From SVTX01 sp045612105 (GTDB lineage Bacteria > Bacillota > Clostridia > Oscillospirales > CAG-272), in the NCBI GenBank assembly GCA_045612105.1, contig JAZKYL010000074.1:33254-97253 (forward strand): 64,000 nucleotides of DNA. Direction: 5' to 3'. The notes beneath the pieces are model-generated. The model had not been told where the DNA came from. It searched no databases and saw nothing but the letters and a program-made list of their open reading frames with translations. The position numbers and the translations under genes were made by a program. Below are positions 16,905-25,694 of this stretch, piece after piece; the stretch's first letter is position 1, and each line of letters starts with the position of its first letter.

Positions 16905-16943
16905 TACGTTATCCCTCCTTAAAATTTATTTGTTCCTGTATTT

Positions 16944-16972
16944 AGTATAGCACATATACACTGTCTTGTCAA
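16944..16972 (-). promoter_or_regulatory. Consensus promoter upstream of the micro-ORF
   Basis: Minus strand TTGACA (16972-16967), 17-nt spacer, TATACT (16949-16944). Confidence 0.8.
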
Positions 16973-17060
16973 CGAAGCGCAGTTCGCATTTCAGATTTCT
17001 ACCTATTGCACAAAAGCGTGGCACTTTAGTTGCCTAAAACACCCAAAGCATCGCAATAAA

Positions 17061-17090
17061 GACAGAAAAGAGAGCCGAATCAGCCCTCTT
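17061..17090 (-). terminator. Terminator of the MFS gene
   Basis: A 10-bp stem including G-T pairs, AAGAGGGCTG / CGGCTCTCTT on the minus strand, 3-nt loop, followed by TTTTCTGTCTTT. Confidence 0.7.
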
Positions 17091-17118
17091 TTCCAAAAAA
17101 ACATAATAAAACAGAAAT

Positions 17119-18420
17119 TCACTGTATCATAACCCTCTGCTTTGAAACCACAAAGTGGGTAAACAGGAATGTCAACATCAGCATAACGAAGGATATCGCG
17201 CTGAGCAGCTGCTGACCGTACATAGGTATTCCAAACACCATATTTCCGTTCGCCTCAACCGCGTCCATGATCTTACCGCCTATCAGCGTCACACCAAAGC
17301 CGCAAAGACCCGCAATACTGTTCTTTATCGCCGACGCCTCAGAGAAATAACGGCTGTCAACGTAGCTGTAGGTAATATTCGTAATATTACCCGACACACC
17401 CGCAAGACAAACGTTGTAAAGAATGGTATAAATGATCAGACAGAAGGCGGTCTCTGGCGTTGTAAATACGTTCACAAGCATTCCCACGGCAGCAATAATA
17501 AGACCCAACTCAATTCCCTTGGCAAAGGTCCTCTTCTCGGTATACTTTCCGAAAGGCTTGGAGAATAATGCCCTCGCCAGCTGTCCCGAAACGGTAATTA
17601 TCTGCACCACCAGCATATTCTCAAAAAGGAAGTTGCGGTAAGTACCCAAAAATCCGATAACGATATATCTTGACGAATCCCAAAGTATCATCAGAAATAC
17701 AACGCTTAAAAAGTTTTTGTTGCAAAGAGTATTCTGAAAAACATCCTTCAGGGAGGTTCCCTCTCCCTTCTCTGCCTTGGGCTTTTTGTCGTTCTTGATA
17801 AGCAGAAGCATCACAAGGTCACAAATGCAAAATATCAGTATGCCCACAGCGGCAAAAATAAATCCACCCTTAAGATTGTTGCTTGCGGCAAACTTGTCGA
17901 TAGCAATACCCAATCCAAGAGAAGCTACCACTCCCGAAACCAGAGAAATGATCTCCTTACCCGCGGTATAGCTTGCGCGCTTTTTGGGATCAACGAAAGA
18001 GTTACCCCATCTGAAGATCACCGTCGATACCATATAGTTGCCGAAATAAGCCACGAGTATGCAGATTACCACCAACGGCTTCTTCACAGATTCAGCAAAT
18101 GGCAAAAACGGTATAATGTAAAGCGACATAAAGAAAAGCTGGCTTATAGAGTGAAAAAGAATCGCCACAAGCTTGGTGTTGGTTATCTTTCTTACAACAA
18201 ATACCGACACCAACTGAAAAAGGAACGCAAGTGTGATAAGTGACGAAATAATACCCGTCTCGGCTTGCGAAAAGCCAAGATAGGTTAGAAGCTTTGCCAA
18301 AAAAGCATCTCCAACGAACAGAGCGACGAAATATTCAAAGGTACACTCCCACTTATACGCCGTCCTTGATCGCTTATAGGCGGCAGACTCGTAAAGCGCA
18401 TTTTGCGTATTGTCCATCAT
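17119..18420 (-). CDS. Major facilitator superfamily transporter
   Basis: 433 residues with about twelve hydrophobic segments. A central cytoplasmic loop rich in Lys/Glu (KNDKKPKAEKGEG, about residue 205-220) divides the two six-helix halves, as usual for MFS carriers. It should move a small solute across the cytoplasmic membrane. Neighbourhood suggests a nucleoside or pentose because a nucleoside hydrolase gene lies directly upstream on the same strand, but the sequence does not fix the substrate. The start at 18420 has AGAGG upstream; a second ATG follows immediately. Confidence 0.88.
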   Translation of the reverse strand: MMDNTQNALYESAAYKRSRTAYKWECTFEYFVALFVGDAFLAKLLTYLGFSQAETGIISSLITLAFLFQLVSVFVVRKITNTKLVAILFHSISQLFFMSLYIIPFLPFAESVKKPLVVICILVAYFGNYMVSTVIFRWGNSFVDPKKRASYTAGKEIISLVSGVVASLGLGIAIDKFAASNNLKGGFIFAAVGILIFCICDLVMLLLIKNDKKPKAEKGEGTSLKDVFQNTLCNKNFLSVVFLMILWDSSRYIVIGFLGTYRNFLFENMLVVQIITVSGQLARALFSKPFGKYTEKRTFAKGIELGLIIAAVGMLVNVFTTPETAFCLIIYTILYNVCLAGVSGNITNITYSYVDSRYFSEASAIKNSIAGLCGFGVTLIGGKIMDAVEANGNMVFGIPMYGQQLLSAISFVMLMLTFLFTHFVVSKQRVMIQ

Positions 18421-18451
18421 AAACCTCTAAATAAAATTTACGAAAATCGGG

Positions 18452-18549
18452 AAAAAACGCCGAAATTCACCATAATTATACCACTTGTCCCCTAAAAGTC
18501 AATAGGAGAAAAGTATTTTCCGCATTTTATGGTTATTTCGGCGTTTTTT
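18452..18549 (-). terminator. Long-loop terminator of nucleoside hydrolase gene with an internal promoter
   Basis: Perfect 15-bp arms, AAAAAACGCCGAAAT (18452-18466) and its complement at 18535-18549, separated by 68 nt. On the minus strand the second arm ends in TTTTTT, as in an intrinsic terminator for readthrough from the nucleoside hydrolase gene. The loop contains the promoter of the MFS gene. Confidence 0.7.
18475..18502 (-). promoter_or_regulatory. Promoter of the MFS gene, inside the terminator loop
   Basis: Minus strand TTGACT (18502-18497), 16-nt spacer, TATAAT (18480-18475). Transcription would begin near 18468, just before the second terminator arm. Confidence 0.75.
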
Positions 18550-18556
18550 GGTTTGA

Positions 18557-19516
18557 TTATTTGTTGAATTCGTCCATCCTTGCCTGGAGAGATTCGGCAA
18601 TCGCATCGTCGGACACATTTTTGATCATAAATCTGATCTTGCCGCCTTCGCACTCGACAAATCTCGTAGCATCGGGGTTGGGGAGTCGGTCAGGGGCTTC
18701 GTTAAAGAAATCCAAGCGTCCCGCATTTGTCAGAGAATAAAGCTCGCCCTCGCCCTCAAAGGCAAACTGAACAGCGGTCAGGTCAAAGGAGTTGTTAAAG
18801 CCAACTCTCGGCCAGTCCGCAGTATAAAGCTGATAAGATTCGTAAATCGGATTGTTCTTGTACTTCTCCGCATCCTCGGGCGCATATCCCGTGAAAACAC
18901 AGTGACCTATCTTGAAATCAGACAGATACATCGGCACGGGGCAGTTGTCGAAGCAATATTTCGACGCTTCAAAATCACAAAGCACGTTAAATTCCCTTCC
19001 GGCAGGAAGCACCGCCGCCATAGAAACCACCGCGTGAAGCTTCTTCGCCGCCAGCTCAATTCCCGTCAAAGAGCTGTATTCATCCGCACCGCTCTTGAGA
19101 AAATCGGCAAAAGTGTTGAACATTCCGATAGTAACGAGAACCACGCTGTCATCCTCGGCATCCGCAAGCAGACTGCGATAAAAATCAACGTGAGGAAGAT
19201 ACTTAAAAGTGCCGTTCTTATACTTCGTCGAGTAAGTCTCGGCAATATACTTATTATATTTCGTGTGATCCTCGTAAAAACCGGGCTTTGAATAGGAACC
19301 GATCGCAAACTCGGGATAATCGCAATATTCTCTTATAGCATCAATAGTCGCAGTACCGAATTTGTTCGAGGTGCAGTTGTTTACGCCAAGCACAGGCACA
19401 CCGTTCTCCTTCGCGTAAGAAAACATCACAGCAAGCGCGCCCACGTCGTCGCAATCGGGACCAATATCGGTATCGAGAATAATACTTCTCTTTTTCATTT
19501 TCAAGGATTCAAACAT
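18557..19516 (-). CDS. Nucleoside hydrolase (inosine-uridine type)
   Basis: 319 residues. The N-terminal calcium/ribose site is present as ILDTDIGPDCDDVGAL, the hallmark of this family (DTDxxxDxD), and VTIGMFNTFADFL and PVPMYLSDF match later conserved strands. The enzyme splits nucleosides into base and ribose in the cytoplasm. It fits the neighbouring nucleoside ABC importer and xanthine phosphoribosyltransferase, giving uptake, cleavage and base recovery. The start is ATG 19516 because GGAG lies 8 nt upstream in a conserved leader element; longer in-frame starts run through that leader. Confidence 0.92.
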   Translation of the reverse strand: MFESLKMKKRSIILDTDIGPDCDDVGALAVMFSYAKENGVPVLGVNNCTSNKFGTATIDAIREYCDYPEFAIGSYSKPGFYEDHTKYNKYIAETYSTKYKNGTFKYLPHVDFYRSLLADAEDDSVVLVTIGMFNTFADFLKSGADEYSSLTGIELAAKKLHAVVSMAAVLPAGREFNVLCDFEASKYCFDNCPVPMYLSDFKIGHCVFTGYAPEDAEKYKNNPIYESYQLYTADWPRVGFNNSFDLTAVQFAFEGEGELYSLTNAGRLDFFNEAPDRLPNPDATRFVECEGGKIRFMIKNVSDDAIAESLQARMDEFNK

Positions 19517-19675
19517 TTTAATCTCCATTCCGCCGCTATGCGAGAACCCCCAAAGCTCACTAATTCGCTTCAGGGAACCCCACGGCGGCACAAATAATAA
19601 TCGATGAAATTTGCCTTAGCAAAATTCGCGCGTGAAAAAGTTCACTTCACTATAAGGAGAAAGTAGCTTTCACGC
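19517..19675 (-). ncRNA. Conserved structured 5' leader, copy with expanded loop (nucleoside hydrolase gene)
   Basis: Read on the minus strand from 19675: stem GCGTGAAA/TTTCACGC enclosing about 30 nt, then hairpin GAATTTTGC/GCAAATTTC, a linker ATCGATTATTATTTGTG, and a stem CCGCCG/CGGCGG whose 47-nt loop contains AGCGAATTAG and GCTTTGGGGGTTC. The last stem ends 3 nt before GGAGAT and the start codon. The sequence is nearly the same as the xpt leader (25695-25855) and shares its distal part with leaders at 31180 and 44870. No known riboswitch class fits by eye. Confidence 0.6.
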
Positions 19676-19723
19676 AAGTTCACCTCTTGTAAGTAATCCG
19701 CCACAAATTATCAGGCTACTTAA

Positions 19724-19752
19724 ATTATAATATAAAAAGCCTTCCCTGTCAA
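19724..19752 (-). promoter_or_regulatory. Consensus promoter of the nucleoside hydrolase gene
   Basis: Minus strand TTGACA (19752-19747), exactly 17 nt, TATAAT (19729-19724). The resulting leader is about 200 nt. Confidence 0.9.
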
Positions 19753-19878
19753 CAAAAAAACACAAAAACCGACTTCAAATTTTTCCACGCTCTCCGCATT
19801 TTCATATCGTTTTTCACTTTTTCAAAAATCTTCACGCCTTAAATCCCACTATCGCTCCGGCATTTGCTGTTTTTAATT

Positions 19879-19936
19879 AAAGTTTTTGGGAAAGGGGTTC
19901 GGGGGAAACCTTTTTTCCAAAAAGGTTTCCCCCGAA
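19879..19936. repeat. Dispersed hairpin-plus-AAAGTTTTTGG repeat, copy 3 (inverted)
   Basis: AAAGTTTTTGGG (19879-19890), then an 18-bp perfect stem (TTCGGGGGAAACCTTTTT and complement, 19898-19936) with a 3-nt loop. It is the reverse orientation of copies 1 and 2, and lies just beyond the stop codon of the permease gene, for which it may act as terminator. Confidence 0.7.
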
Positions 19937-19951
19937 ATTATCTTCCCCCTC

Positions 19952-20944
19952 CTACCTCTCTTCTCGGAAGTAAGACAATCCGAGAGACGCAGGCGGCTGA
20001 TTTTCTTTTTTATTTCTCATACTTGTAATAACAAGCACGATGATGGTAACGACATAAGGAAGCATCTTAATAAGCTCCTTCGCGCTTCCCGAAAGACCGG
20101 GAATATAAACGCAGGCAATATAAAGTCCGCCGAAAACGTAGGAGCTGAAGATTGCAGAGCTGGGCTTCCACAAAGCGAAAATAACGATAGCGATAGCGAG
20201 CCATCCGCGGTCACCGAAGCCGTTGTTGGTCCAAGCACCGGTGGTATAGTCCATAACGAAATACAAGCCTCCAAGTCCCGCAATAGCACCGCCGATGCAG
20301 GTAGAAAGATACTTGTAGAGCGAGACGTTGATTCCCGCCGCGTCCGCAGTCGCAGGATTCTCACCGACTGCGCGAAGGTTAAGACCTACACGGGTCTTCT
20401 TCAATATCCACTGAGCAACGACAGCGATAATGATCGAAACGTAGACCAGGAATCCGAAAGACAGGAAGGTCTCACCGAAAATACCGAGATGATCCGAAAG
20501 GAAAGGTATCTTGGTCTTGTACGCATTACCGGTAGCAAGAAGCGAAATAGAACCGCTCTCGCCGAAGAACTTAAGAAGCGAGCCACCGTAGAAGTTACCG
20601 AGACCAACACCAAAAGTGGTCAGAGCAAGACCGACAACGTTCTGATTTGCCTTAAGAGTAACAGTCAGGAAGCTGTAAATAAACGCAATAAATGTCGAAC
20701 CCAAAAGAGATGCCAGAAGAGAGATAATAACACAAAGGATCGGCACGGGAGTCTCACAGAAATGCTCGTAGAGATAGCCACCGATAATTCCCGAAATACC
20801 ACCGATATACATAATACCGGGGATACCCAAGTTAAGGTTTCCGCTCTTCTCGGTAATGATCTCACCCGTAGCTCCGAAAAGCAGAGGAGTTCCCTGAACG
20901 ATAGCGGCGGAAATAAACGCCATAATAGTTTCAAATACGCCCAT
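19952..20944 (-). CDS. nupQ: Nucleoside ABC transporter permease (NupQ-like)
   Basis: 330 residues with about nine hydrophobic segments, matching the smaller permease of BMP-type guanosine/nucleoside importers (COG1079). The stretch PLLFGATGEIITEKSGNLNLGI near residue 20-40 is typical: this EKSG-NLN-GI pattern marks the family. It forms a heterodimeric channel with the upstream NupP-like protein. Its ATG overlaps the nupP stop by one base (TAATG), so the two are translationally coupled. Substrate by family is purine nucleosides. Confidence 0.9.
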   Translation of the reverse strand: MGVFETIMAFISAAIVQGTPLLFGATGEIITEKSGNLNLGIPGIMYIGGISGIIGGYLYEHFCETPVPILCVIISLLASLLGSTFIAFIYSFLTVTLKANQNVVGLALTTFGVGLGNFYGGSLLKFFGESGSISLLATGNAYKTKIPFLSDHLGIFGETFLSFGFLVYVSIIIAVVAQWILKKTRVGLNLRAVGENPATADAAGINVSLYKYLSTCIGGAIAGLGGLYFVMDYTTGAWTNNGFGDRGWLAIAIVIFALWKPSSAIFSSYVFGGLYIACVYIPGLSGSAKELIKMLPYVVTIIVLVITSMRNKKENQPPASLGLSYFREER

Positions 20945-22071
20945 TATTTCTCTGCCTCCTTTCTCTCCTTGTGACGGAAGTGGATCTTGTAGCTGACGAA
21001 GAATTCGCTGCTGATAATAAAGAGTATCATAATACCCGTAAGCACCTCACCCACGCTGGAGTCGAGACGGAGATCGGAAGCGATCTGTCCCGCGCCCTTC
21101 TGAAGGAAGCAAACCAGCAAAGAGGAGAATATCATAACGATAGGATTAAACTTGGACATCCAAGAGATCATAATCGCGGTAAATCCGTTACCTCCAACCG
21201 AATTGGCACTTATGGAATGGCTGGCACCCGCAACGAGCACCCAACCCATAATACCGCAAAGCGCGCCGGAAATAATAACGGTTCGAATAATTACCTTCTT
21301 TACGTTGATACCGATGTACTTAGCCGTTTTTTCACTCTCACCCACAACGCTTATCTCATATCCCTGCTTGCTCTTCTTAAGATAAATGTAGATAATTACC
21401 GTAAGGACTGCAACGATAATAATGTTAAGCAGATAATCCTTGCCGAATATCGCCGGGAACCAACCGTTCTTGGAACCCGCATTAACAACACCGAGAACCA
21501 TAGATCCGCTGGGAACCCAAAGCATGATAAAGAAGGAAACCAGCTGCATGGCAACGTAGTTCATCATAAGGGTAAACAAAGTCTCGTTGGTGTTCCAGAA
21601 AGCCTTGCAAACACCGGGAATTCCCGCCCAGATCGAGCCGGCAACAACACTGGCTGTAAACATAATTATCAAAAGGAGCCAGGAGGGTATGGAGTCCTTC
21701 AGGTAGAACATACAAGCAACGCTTGCCAGCATTCCGATCAGCACCTGTCCCTCGGCACCGGTATTCCAAAATCTCATTTTGAATGCAGGTGTGACCGCAA
21801 GAGAGATACCCAGAAGTATAGCAGAAGCCTGAAGCAGATTCCAGACCTTTCTTTCCGAGCCAAAGCTTCCCTTGAACATCGAGCCGAACACCTTGATCGG
21901 ATTTTCTCCGGTAAGAAGCACCGTCACAAGCGCGCAGACGAGAACACCCACGATTATAACAGCCGCCTTGATAAGCAAAGCCTTCGTCTTTGAAAGATCG
22001 CCTCTCTTGGTTATATATACCCAGGGCTCGCGGTGAGTCTTTTTGGCTTTATCAATATTATTCTTCTCCAA
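20944..22071 (-). CDS. nupP: Nucleoside ABC transporter permease (NupP-like)
   Basis: 375 residues with a charged N-terminal tail of about 28 residues and multiple membrane helices. GENPIKVFGSMFKGSFGS and FKMRFWNTGAEGQVLIG match COG4603, the larger permease of nucleoside importers. It overlaps the nupO gene by 14 bp at its start and the nupQ gene by one base at its end, the tightest packing in the operon, so equal production of the channel parts is likely. Confidence 0.9.
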   Translation of the reverse strand: MEKNNIDKAKKTHREPWVYITKRGDLSKTKALLIKAAVIIVGVLVCALVTVLLTGENPIKVFGSMFKGSFGSERKVWNLLQASAILLGISLAVTPAFKMRFWNTGAEGQVLIGMLASVACMFYLKDSIPSWLLLIIMFTASVVAGSIWAGIPGVCKAFWNTNETLFTLMMNYVAMQLVSFFIMLWVPSGSMVLGVVNAGSKNGWFPAIFGKDYLLNIIIVAVLTVIIYIYLKKSKQGYEISVVGESEKTAKYIGINVKKVIIRTVIISGALCGIMGWVLVAGASHSISANSVGGNGFTAIMISWMSKFNPIVMIFSSLLVCFLQKGAGQIASDLRLDSSVGEVLTGIMILFIISSEFFVSYKIHFRHKERKEAEK

Positions 22072-23605
22072 GGTTCTTCTCCTCCTCTCCCTCAGTCTTT
22101 GTCATAAGATAACCGACCTCGTTCTTGGTAGCAGTGCGTCCGTCAAGAACACCGGTAATGCGTCCGCCGCCGATAACAAGAATTCTGTCGCACAAAGCCA
22201 GAAGCACGTCAAGGTCCTCGCCGACAAAAATGACCGCAACACCCTTTGCCTTCTGGTCGTTGAGCAGATCGTAAATAAGATAAGACGAGTTTATATCAAG
22301 TCCGCGAACGGGATAAGCCGCCATAAGAAGTGTGGGAGCAGATGCGATCTCACGTCCCAAAAGCACCTTCTGAACGTTACCGCCCGAAAGACGGCGAACA
22401 GGGGTCTCAGCGTTAGGAGTAACCACGTCAAGCTCGTCTATGATCTTGTGCGCCAGCTCTTCGGGCTGATGTCTTTCAAGGAAAGCCGTCTTACCCTGAC
22501 GGTAGCTTCTCAGCATCATATTGTCAACAACACCCATATTGCCAACAAGTCCCATTCCAAGTCTGTCCTCGGGAACGAAGGAAAGTTTTACGCCAAGCTC
22601 TCTTATCTCCATAGGAGTCTTGTCGCGGAGATCCTCTTTTTTTCCGGTCTTGGGGTCGTTATAGATGATCGAACCGCCGTCAAGCTTCTGGAGTCCCGCT
22701 ATAGCTTCAAGCAGCTCTCTCTGTCCGCTTCCCGCAATACCCGCGATACCCAGGATCTCGCCCGACTTTGCCACAAAGCTGACGTCGTCAAGAAGCTTCA
22801 CACCGTCGCGGTTATGGCAGTTGATATGCTCGACCACAAGTCTGTCCTCGGTATTCTCGTGAACGGGACGCTCGATATTCAGCTCAACCTTCTTACCCAC
22901 CATCATCTCGGTGAGGATCATCTCATCAGCCTCTGCGGTGTTGATGGTTCCGATATACTCACCGTGACGAAGGACCGCCACCTTGTCGGAAAGCTCAAGC
23001 ACCTCGTGAAGCTTGTGAGTAATGATAACTATTGCCTTTCCGTCGTCTCTCATACGTCTGAGGACCGCGAAGAGCTTAGCCGCCTCCTGGGGAGTAAGAA
23101 CTGCGGTAGGCTCGTCCAGAATAAGAATATCCGCACCTCTGTAAAGCACCTTGACGATCTCAACCGTCTGCTTCTCAGAGACCGACATCTCATATATCTT
23201 CTTGTTAGGATCGATCTCAAATCCGTATTTTGAGCTGATCTCCTGAACTTTCTCGGAAACCTGCTTCAAATTGAATTTTCCCTGCTCCTTAAGACCGAGA
23301 ATGATGTTTTCCGCGGCGGTAAAAATATCTACCAGCTTGAAGTGCTGGTGGATCATACCTATCTTGTACTCAAAAGCGTCGTGAGGAGAGTTTATCGATA
23401 CCTCCTCGCCGCCGATGAATATCTGACCCTCGTCGGGATGATAGATACCCGAGATCATATTCATAAGCGTGGTCTTACCGCTTCCGTTCTCTCCCAGAAG
23501 CGAAAGGATCTCTCCGTTGTAGACCGAAAGATTTACGTTGCTGTTTGCGACGACACTGCCGAATCTCTTGGTAATGCCTCTCAGCTCGATTGCTACGTTG
23601 TTCAT
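22058..23605 (-). CDS. nupO: Nucleoside ABC transporter ATP-binding protein (NupO-like, two ATPase domains)
   Basis: 515 residues with two tandem ABC domains. The first has Walker A GENGSGKTTL, signature MSVSEKQTVEI and Walker B ILILDEPTAVLTP. The second has a degenerate Walker A (GIAGSGQREL) and signature RLSGGNVQK. This asymmetric pair is normal for sugar/nucleoside importers of this class (COG3845), where the second site hydrolyses poorly. The start at ATG 23605 (MNNVAIELRG) is chosen for homology; AAAGGT lies 12 nt upstream, a little far. Confidence 0.92.
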   Translation of the reverse strand: MNNVAIELRGITKRFGSVVANSNVNLSVYNGEILSLLGENGSGKTTLMNMISGIYHPDEGQIFIGGEEVSINSPHDAFEYKIGMIHQHFKLVDIFTAAENIILGLKEQGKFNLKQVSEKVQEISSKYGFEIDPNKKIYEMSVSEKQTVEIVKVLYRGADILILDEPTAVLTPQEAAKLFAVLRRMRDDGKAIVIITHKLHEVLELSDKVAVLRHGEYIGTINTAEADEMILTEMMVGKKVELNIERPVHENTEDRLVVEHINCHNRDGVKLLDDVSFVAKSGEILGIAGIAGSGQRELLEAIAGLQKLDGGSIIYNDPKTGKKEDLRDKTPMEIRELGVKLSFVPEDRLGMGLVGNMGVVDNMMLRSYRQGKTAFLERHQPEELAHKIIDELDVVTPNAETPVRRLSGGNVQKVLLGREIASAPTLLMAAYPVRGLDINSSYLIYDLLNDQKAKGVAVIFVGEDLDVLLALCDRILVIGGGRITGVLDGRTATKNEVGYLMTKTEGEEEKNLGEE

Positions 23606-23731
23606 ATCCGCGCTATACCTTTCATAAACGTTTAAACCGAATTTCTCATCCCAAAGCAGAAAAAAGCTCTTCTGCCCTCGGATGCAAGATCCGATCTCCA
23701 AAAATAAAATGTAAAATAAAGAAGAAAACAC

Positions 23732-23766
23732 CTATGGAGATGCCCCGAGGGGCATCTCCTATAGGC
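23732..23766 (-). terminator. Attenuating hairpin between bmp and the transporter genes
   Basis: CCTATGGAGATGCCCC paired with GGGGCATCTCCTATAGG around a 2-nt loop; on the minus strand TGTTTTCTTCTTT follows. Partial termination here would leave the binding protein in excess over the membrane parts, a common feature of importer operons. Confidence 0.75.
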
Positions 23767-23785
23767 TTTAAGTAAAATTTAACTA

Positions 23786-24991
23786 TTAGTTAGGAGCGTC
23801 AATTCCGTCGATGATAAGATCGAAGTAAGGAGCAGAACGCTTATCCTTAGCGGACTCATCAAAGTAACCGTCGTGAATAACGTTGGTATCGGGAGTGAAA
23901 GCAGCGTCAGAATCAACGTCTGCCTTGTACTCGGTGAGAGTCTTACCGCCTACGGTGAACTTGGAGGTATCGAATACCTTAAGAGTGCCTGCCTTGAACT
24001 GAGCGATAGCAGCGTCAATAGCTTCCTGAGTACCCTTAGCTGCAACCTTGGAGTTGAGCTCGGTAATCTGAACGGAACCTTCAGCGATACCGCCACACCA
24101 GTCGTAGGGGATCTCAGCGCCCTTACCGTCTCTGGTCTTCTCGATGATGAGCTTCATATAAGGCTCCCAGTTGATCTTGGAAGAAATAAGAGCGGTGTTG
24201 GGAGCGATGCTGATTGTGCTGATGTTGTAAGCAACGTTAGGAACCTTCTTCTCTTCGCAAGCCTTGGGAGCACCCTCGGAGTCTGCGTGCTGAGAAATAA
24301 GAACGCAACCGTCGTTGATAAGGTTAAGAGCAGCCTCTCTCTCGAGAGCGATGTCGAACCAGGAGTTGGTGTACTCAACCTTCATAGTAGCGGTGGGGCA
24401 TACGGAGCGAACGCCAAGGAAGAAAGAGGTGTAGCCGGACTTAACCTCTGCATAAGGCCATGCGCCAACGTAACCAACCTTAGCCTGATCAGCGGTGATC
24501 TTGCCGGAGGTGATCATCTCGTTGAGCTTCATACCTGCAGCGATACCTGCAAGATATCTACCCTCGTAGATAGATGCGAAAGCATTGTGATAGTTGGGAA
24601 GCTTTTCGGTGTGAGCCTTAGTACCGGTAGCGTGGCAGAACTGAACGTCAGGATACTTCTTAGCAGCCTGGATCATAAAGTCCTCGTGACCGAAGGAGTC
24701 AGCGAAGATAAGGTCGCAGCCCTCGTCAACAAGCTCGCAAGCCGCATCGAAGCACTGGGATCCCTCGGGAATACCGACTCTCATAACGACCTGATCCTTG
24801 GTAAGACCAAGAGCCTCAGCCGCAGCGTTAGCAGCGTCAATGAAGTTCTTGTCATAGGTGGAGTTCTCGTCGTGAAGGAAAATGAATCCAACCTTGAACT
24901 CGTCTTCTTCCTTGTCGCAGGATGCAAATACTACACCAAGAGAAGCGATCATTGCAACTGCAAGAACCAGAGAAAGGATTTTCTTGAACAT
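23786..24991 (-). CDS. BMP-family nucleoside-binding lipoprotein
   Basis: 401 residues. The signal peptide MFKKILSLVLAVAMIASLG ends in a lipobox FASC with Cys at about residue 25, so it is anchored outside the membrane. FKVGFIFLHDENSTYDKNF and DLIFADSFGHEDFM match the BMP/PnrA-like periplasmic fold (PF02608), which binds purine nucleosides. The start has GGAGGAACATTAAAATG. It lies between xpt and the ABC ATPase gene and supplies the importer with substrate. Confidence 0.93.
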   Translation of the reverse strand: MFKKILSLVLAVAMIASLGVVFASCDKEEDEFKVGFIFLHDENSTYDKNFIDAANAAAEALGLTKDQVVMRVGIPEGSQCFDAACELVDEGCDLIFADSFGHEDFMIQAAKKYPDVQFCHATGTKAHTEKLPNYHNAFASIYEGRYLAGIAAGMKLNEMITSGKITADQAKVGYVGAWPYAEVKSGYTSFFLGVRSVCPTATMKVEYTNSWFDIALEREAALNLINDGCVLISQHADSEGAPKACEEKKVPNVAYNISTISIAPNTALISSKINWEPYMKLIIEKTRDGKGAEIPYDWCGGIAEGSVQITELNSKVAAKGTQEAIDAAIAQFKAGTLKVFDTSKFTVGGKTLTEYKADVDSDAAFTPDTNVIHDGYFDESAKDKRSAPYFDLIIDGIDAPN

Positions 24992-25112
24992 TTTAATGTT
25001 CCTCCAATTTAATAAAATATTTTTACACGGTGCCTTTTTCGTTCGGACACCGAATGTAAACCTTTTTACATTTCGCCGCATTAAACCGTCGGCAACTCTT
25101 TGAAAATGCAGG

Positions 25113-25694
25113 TCAATCCTCGCAGAATACCACGCCGCCCTCAACGCTCATAGAAGCAACTCTCGCCAAGGACTCGACTCTCACGCCCATCTCATTGCGG
25201 ATATAATCGCCGCCGCCCTGATAAGCCTTCTCAATAATGATGCCCGCGCCCGCGATCTCGGCACCCGCATCCTTCACAAGAGAGATAAGAGCCTTCAGCG
25301 CGCTTCCTTTCGCAAGAAAGTCGTCGATAATAAGCACCTTGTCTTCGGGGCCTAAAAACTCCTTTGATACGATAACGTCGTATACCTTGTTATGAGTATA
25401 TGACTCGACCTTGGATGTGTAAACGTCGGCGCTGATATTGATAGACTTTGACTTCTTCGCAAACACCACGGGAACGTCAAAATGCATAGCCACAAGGCAG
25501 GCAATACCGATACCCGAAGCCTCGATAGTCAGTATTTTGTTTATTCCGCAATCTCCGAAAAGTCGGTAAAATTCCTTGCCGATCTCACTGATAAACTTCA
25601 CGTCGATCTTGTGATTTACAAAGCTGTCGACCTTCAGAACGTCGCCCTCGTAGATCTTACCGTCCTTGCGGATCCTGTCTTCAAGCAGTTTCAT
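25113..25694 (-). CDS. xpt: Xanthine phosphoribosyltransferase
   Basis: 193 residues, the exact size of Firmicute Xpt. It joins xanthine to PRPP to give XMP. The N-terminal MKLLEDRIRKDGKI and the PRPP loop VLIIDDFLAKGSALKAL (about residue 118-134) are diagnostic. In many Firmicutes xpt is under a purine riboswitch; here the 200-nt leader holds a different structured element, shared with the nucleoside hydrolase gene. It is the first gene of the nucleoside import operon. Confidence 0.96.
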   Translation of the reverse strand: MKLLEDRIRKDGKIYEGDVLKVDSFVNHKIDVKFISEIGKEFYRLFGDCGINKILTIEASGIGIACLVAMHFDVPVVFAKKSKSINISADVYTSKVESYTHNKVYDVIVSKEFLGPEDKVLIIDDFLAKGSALKALISLVKDAGAEIAGAGIIIEKAYQGGGDYIRNEMGVRVESLARVASMSVEGGVVFCED

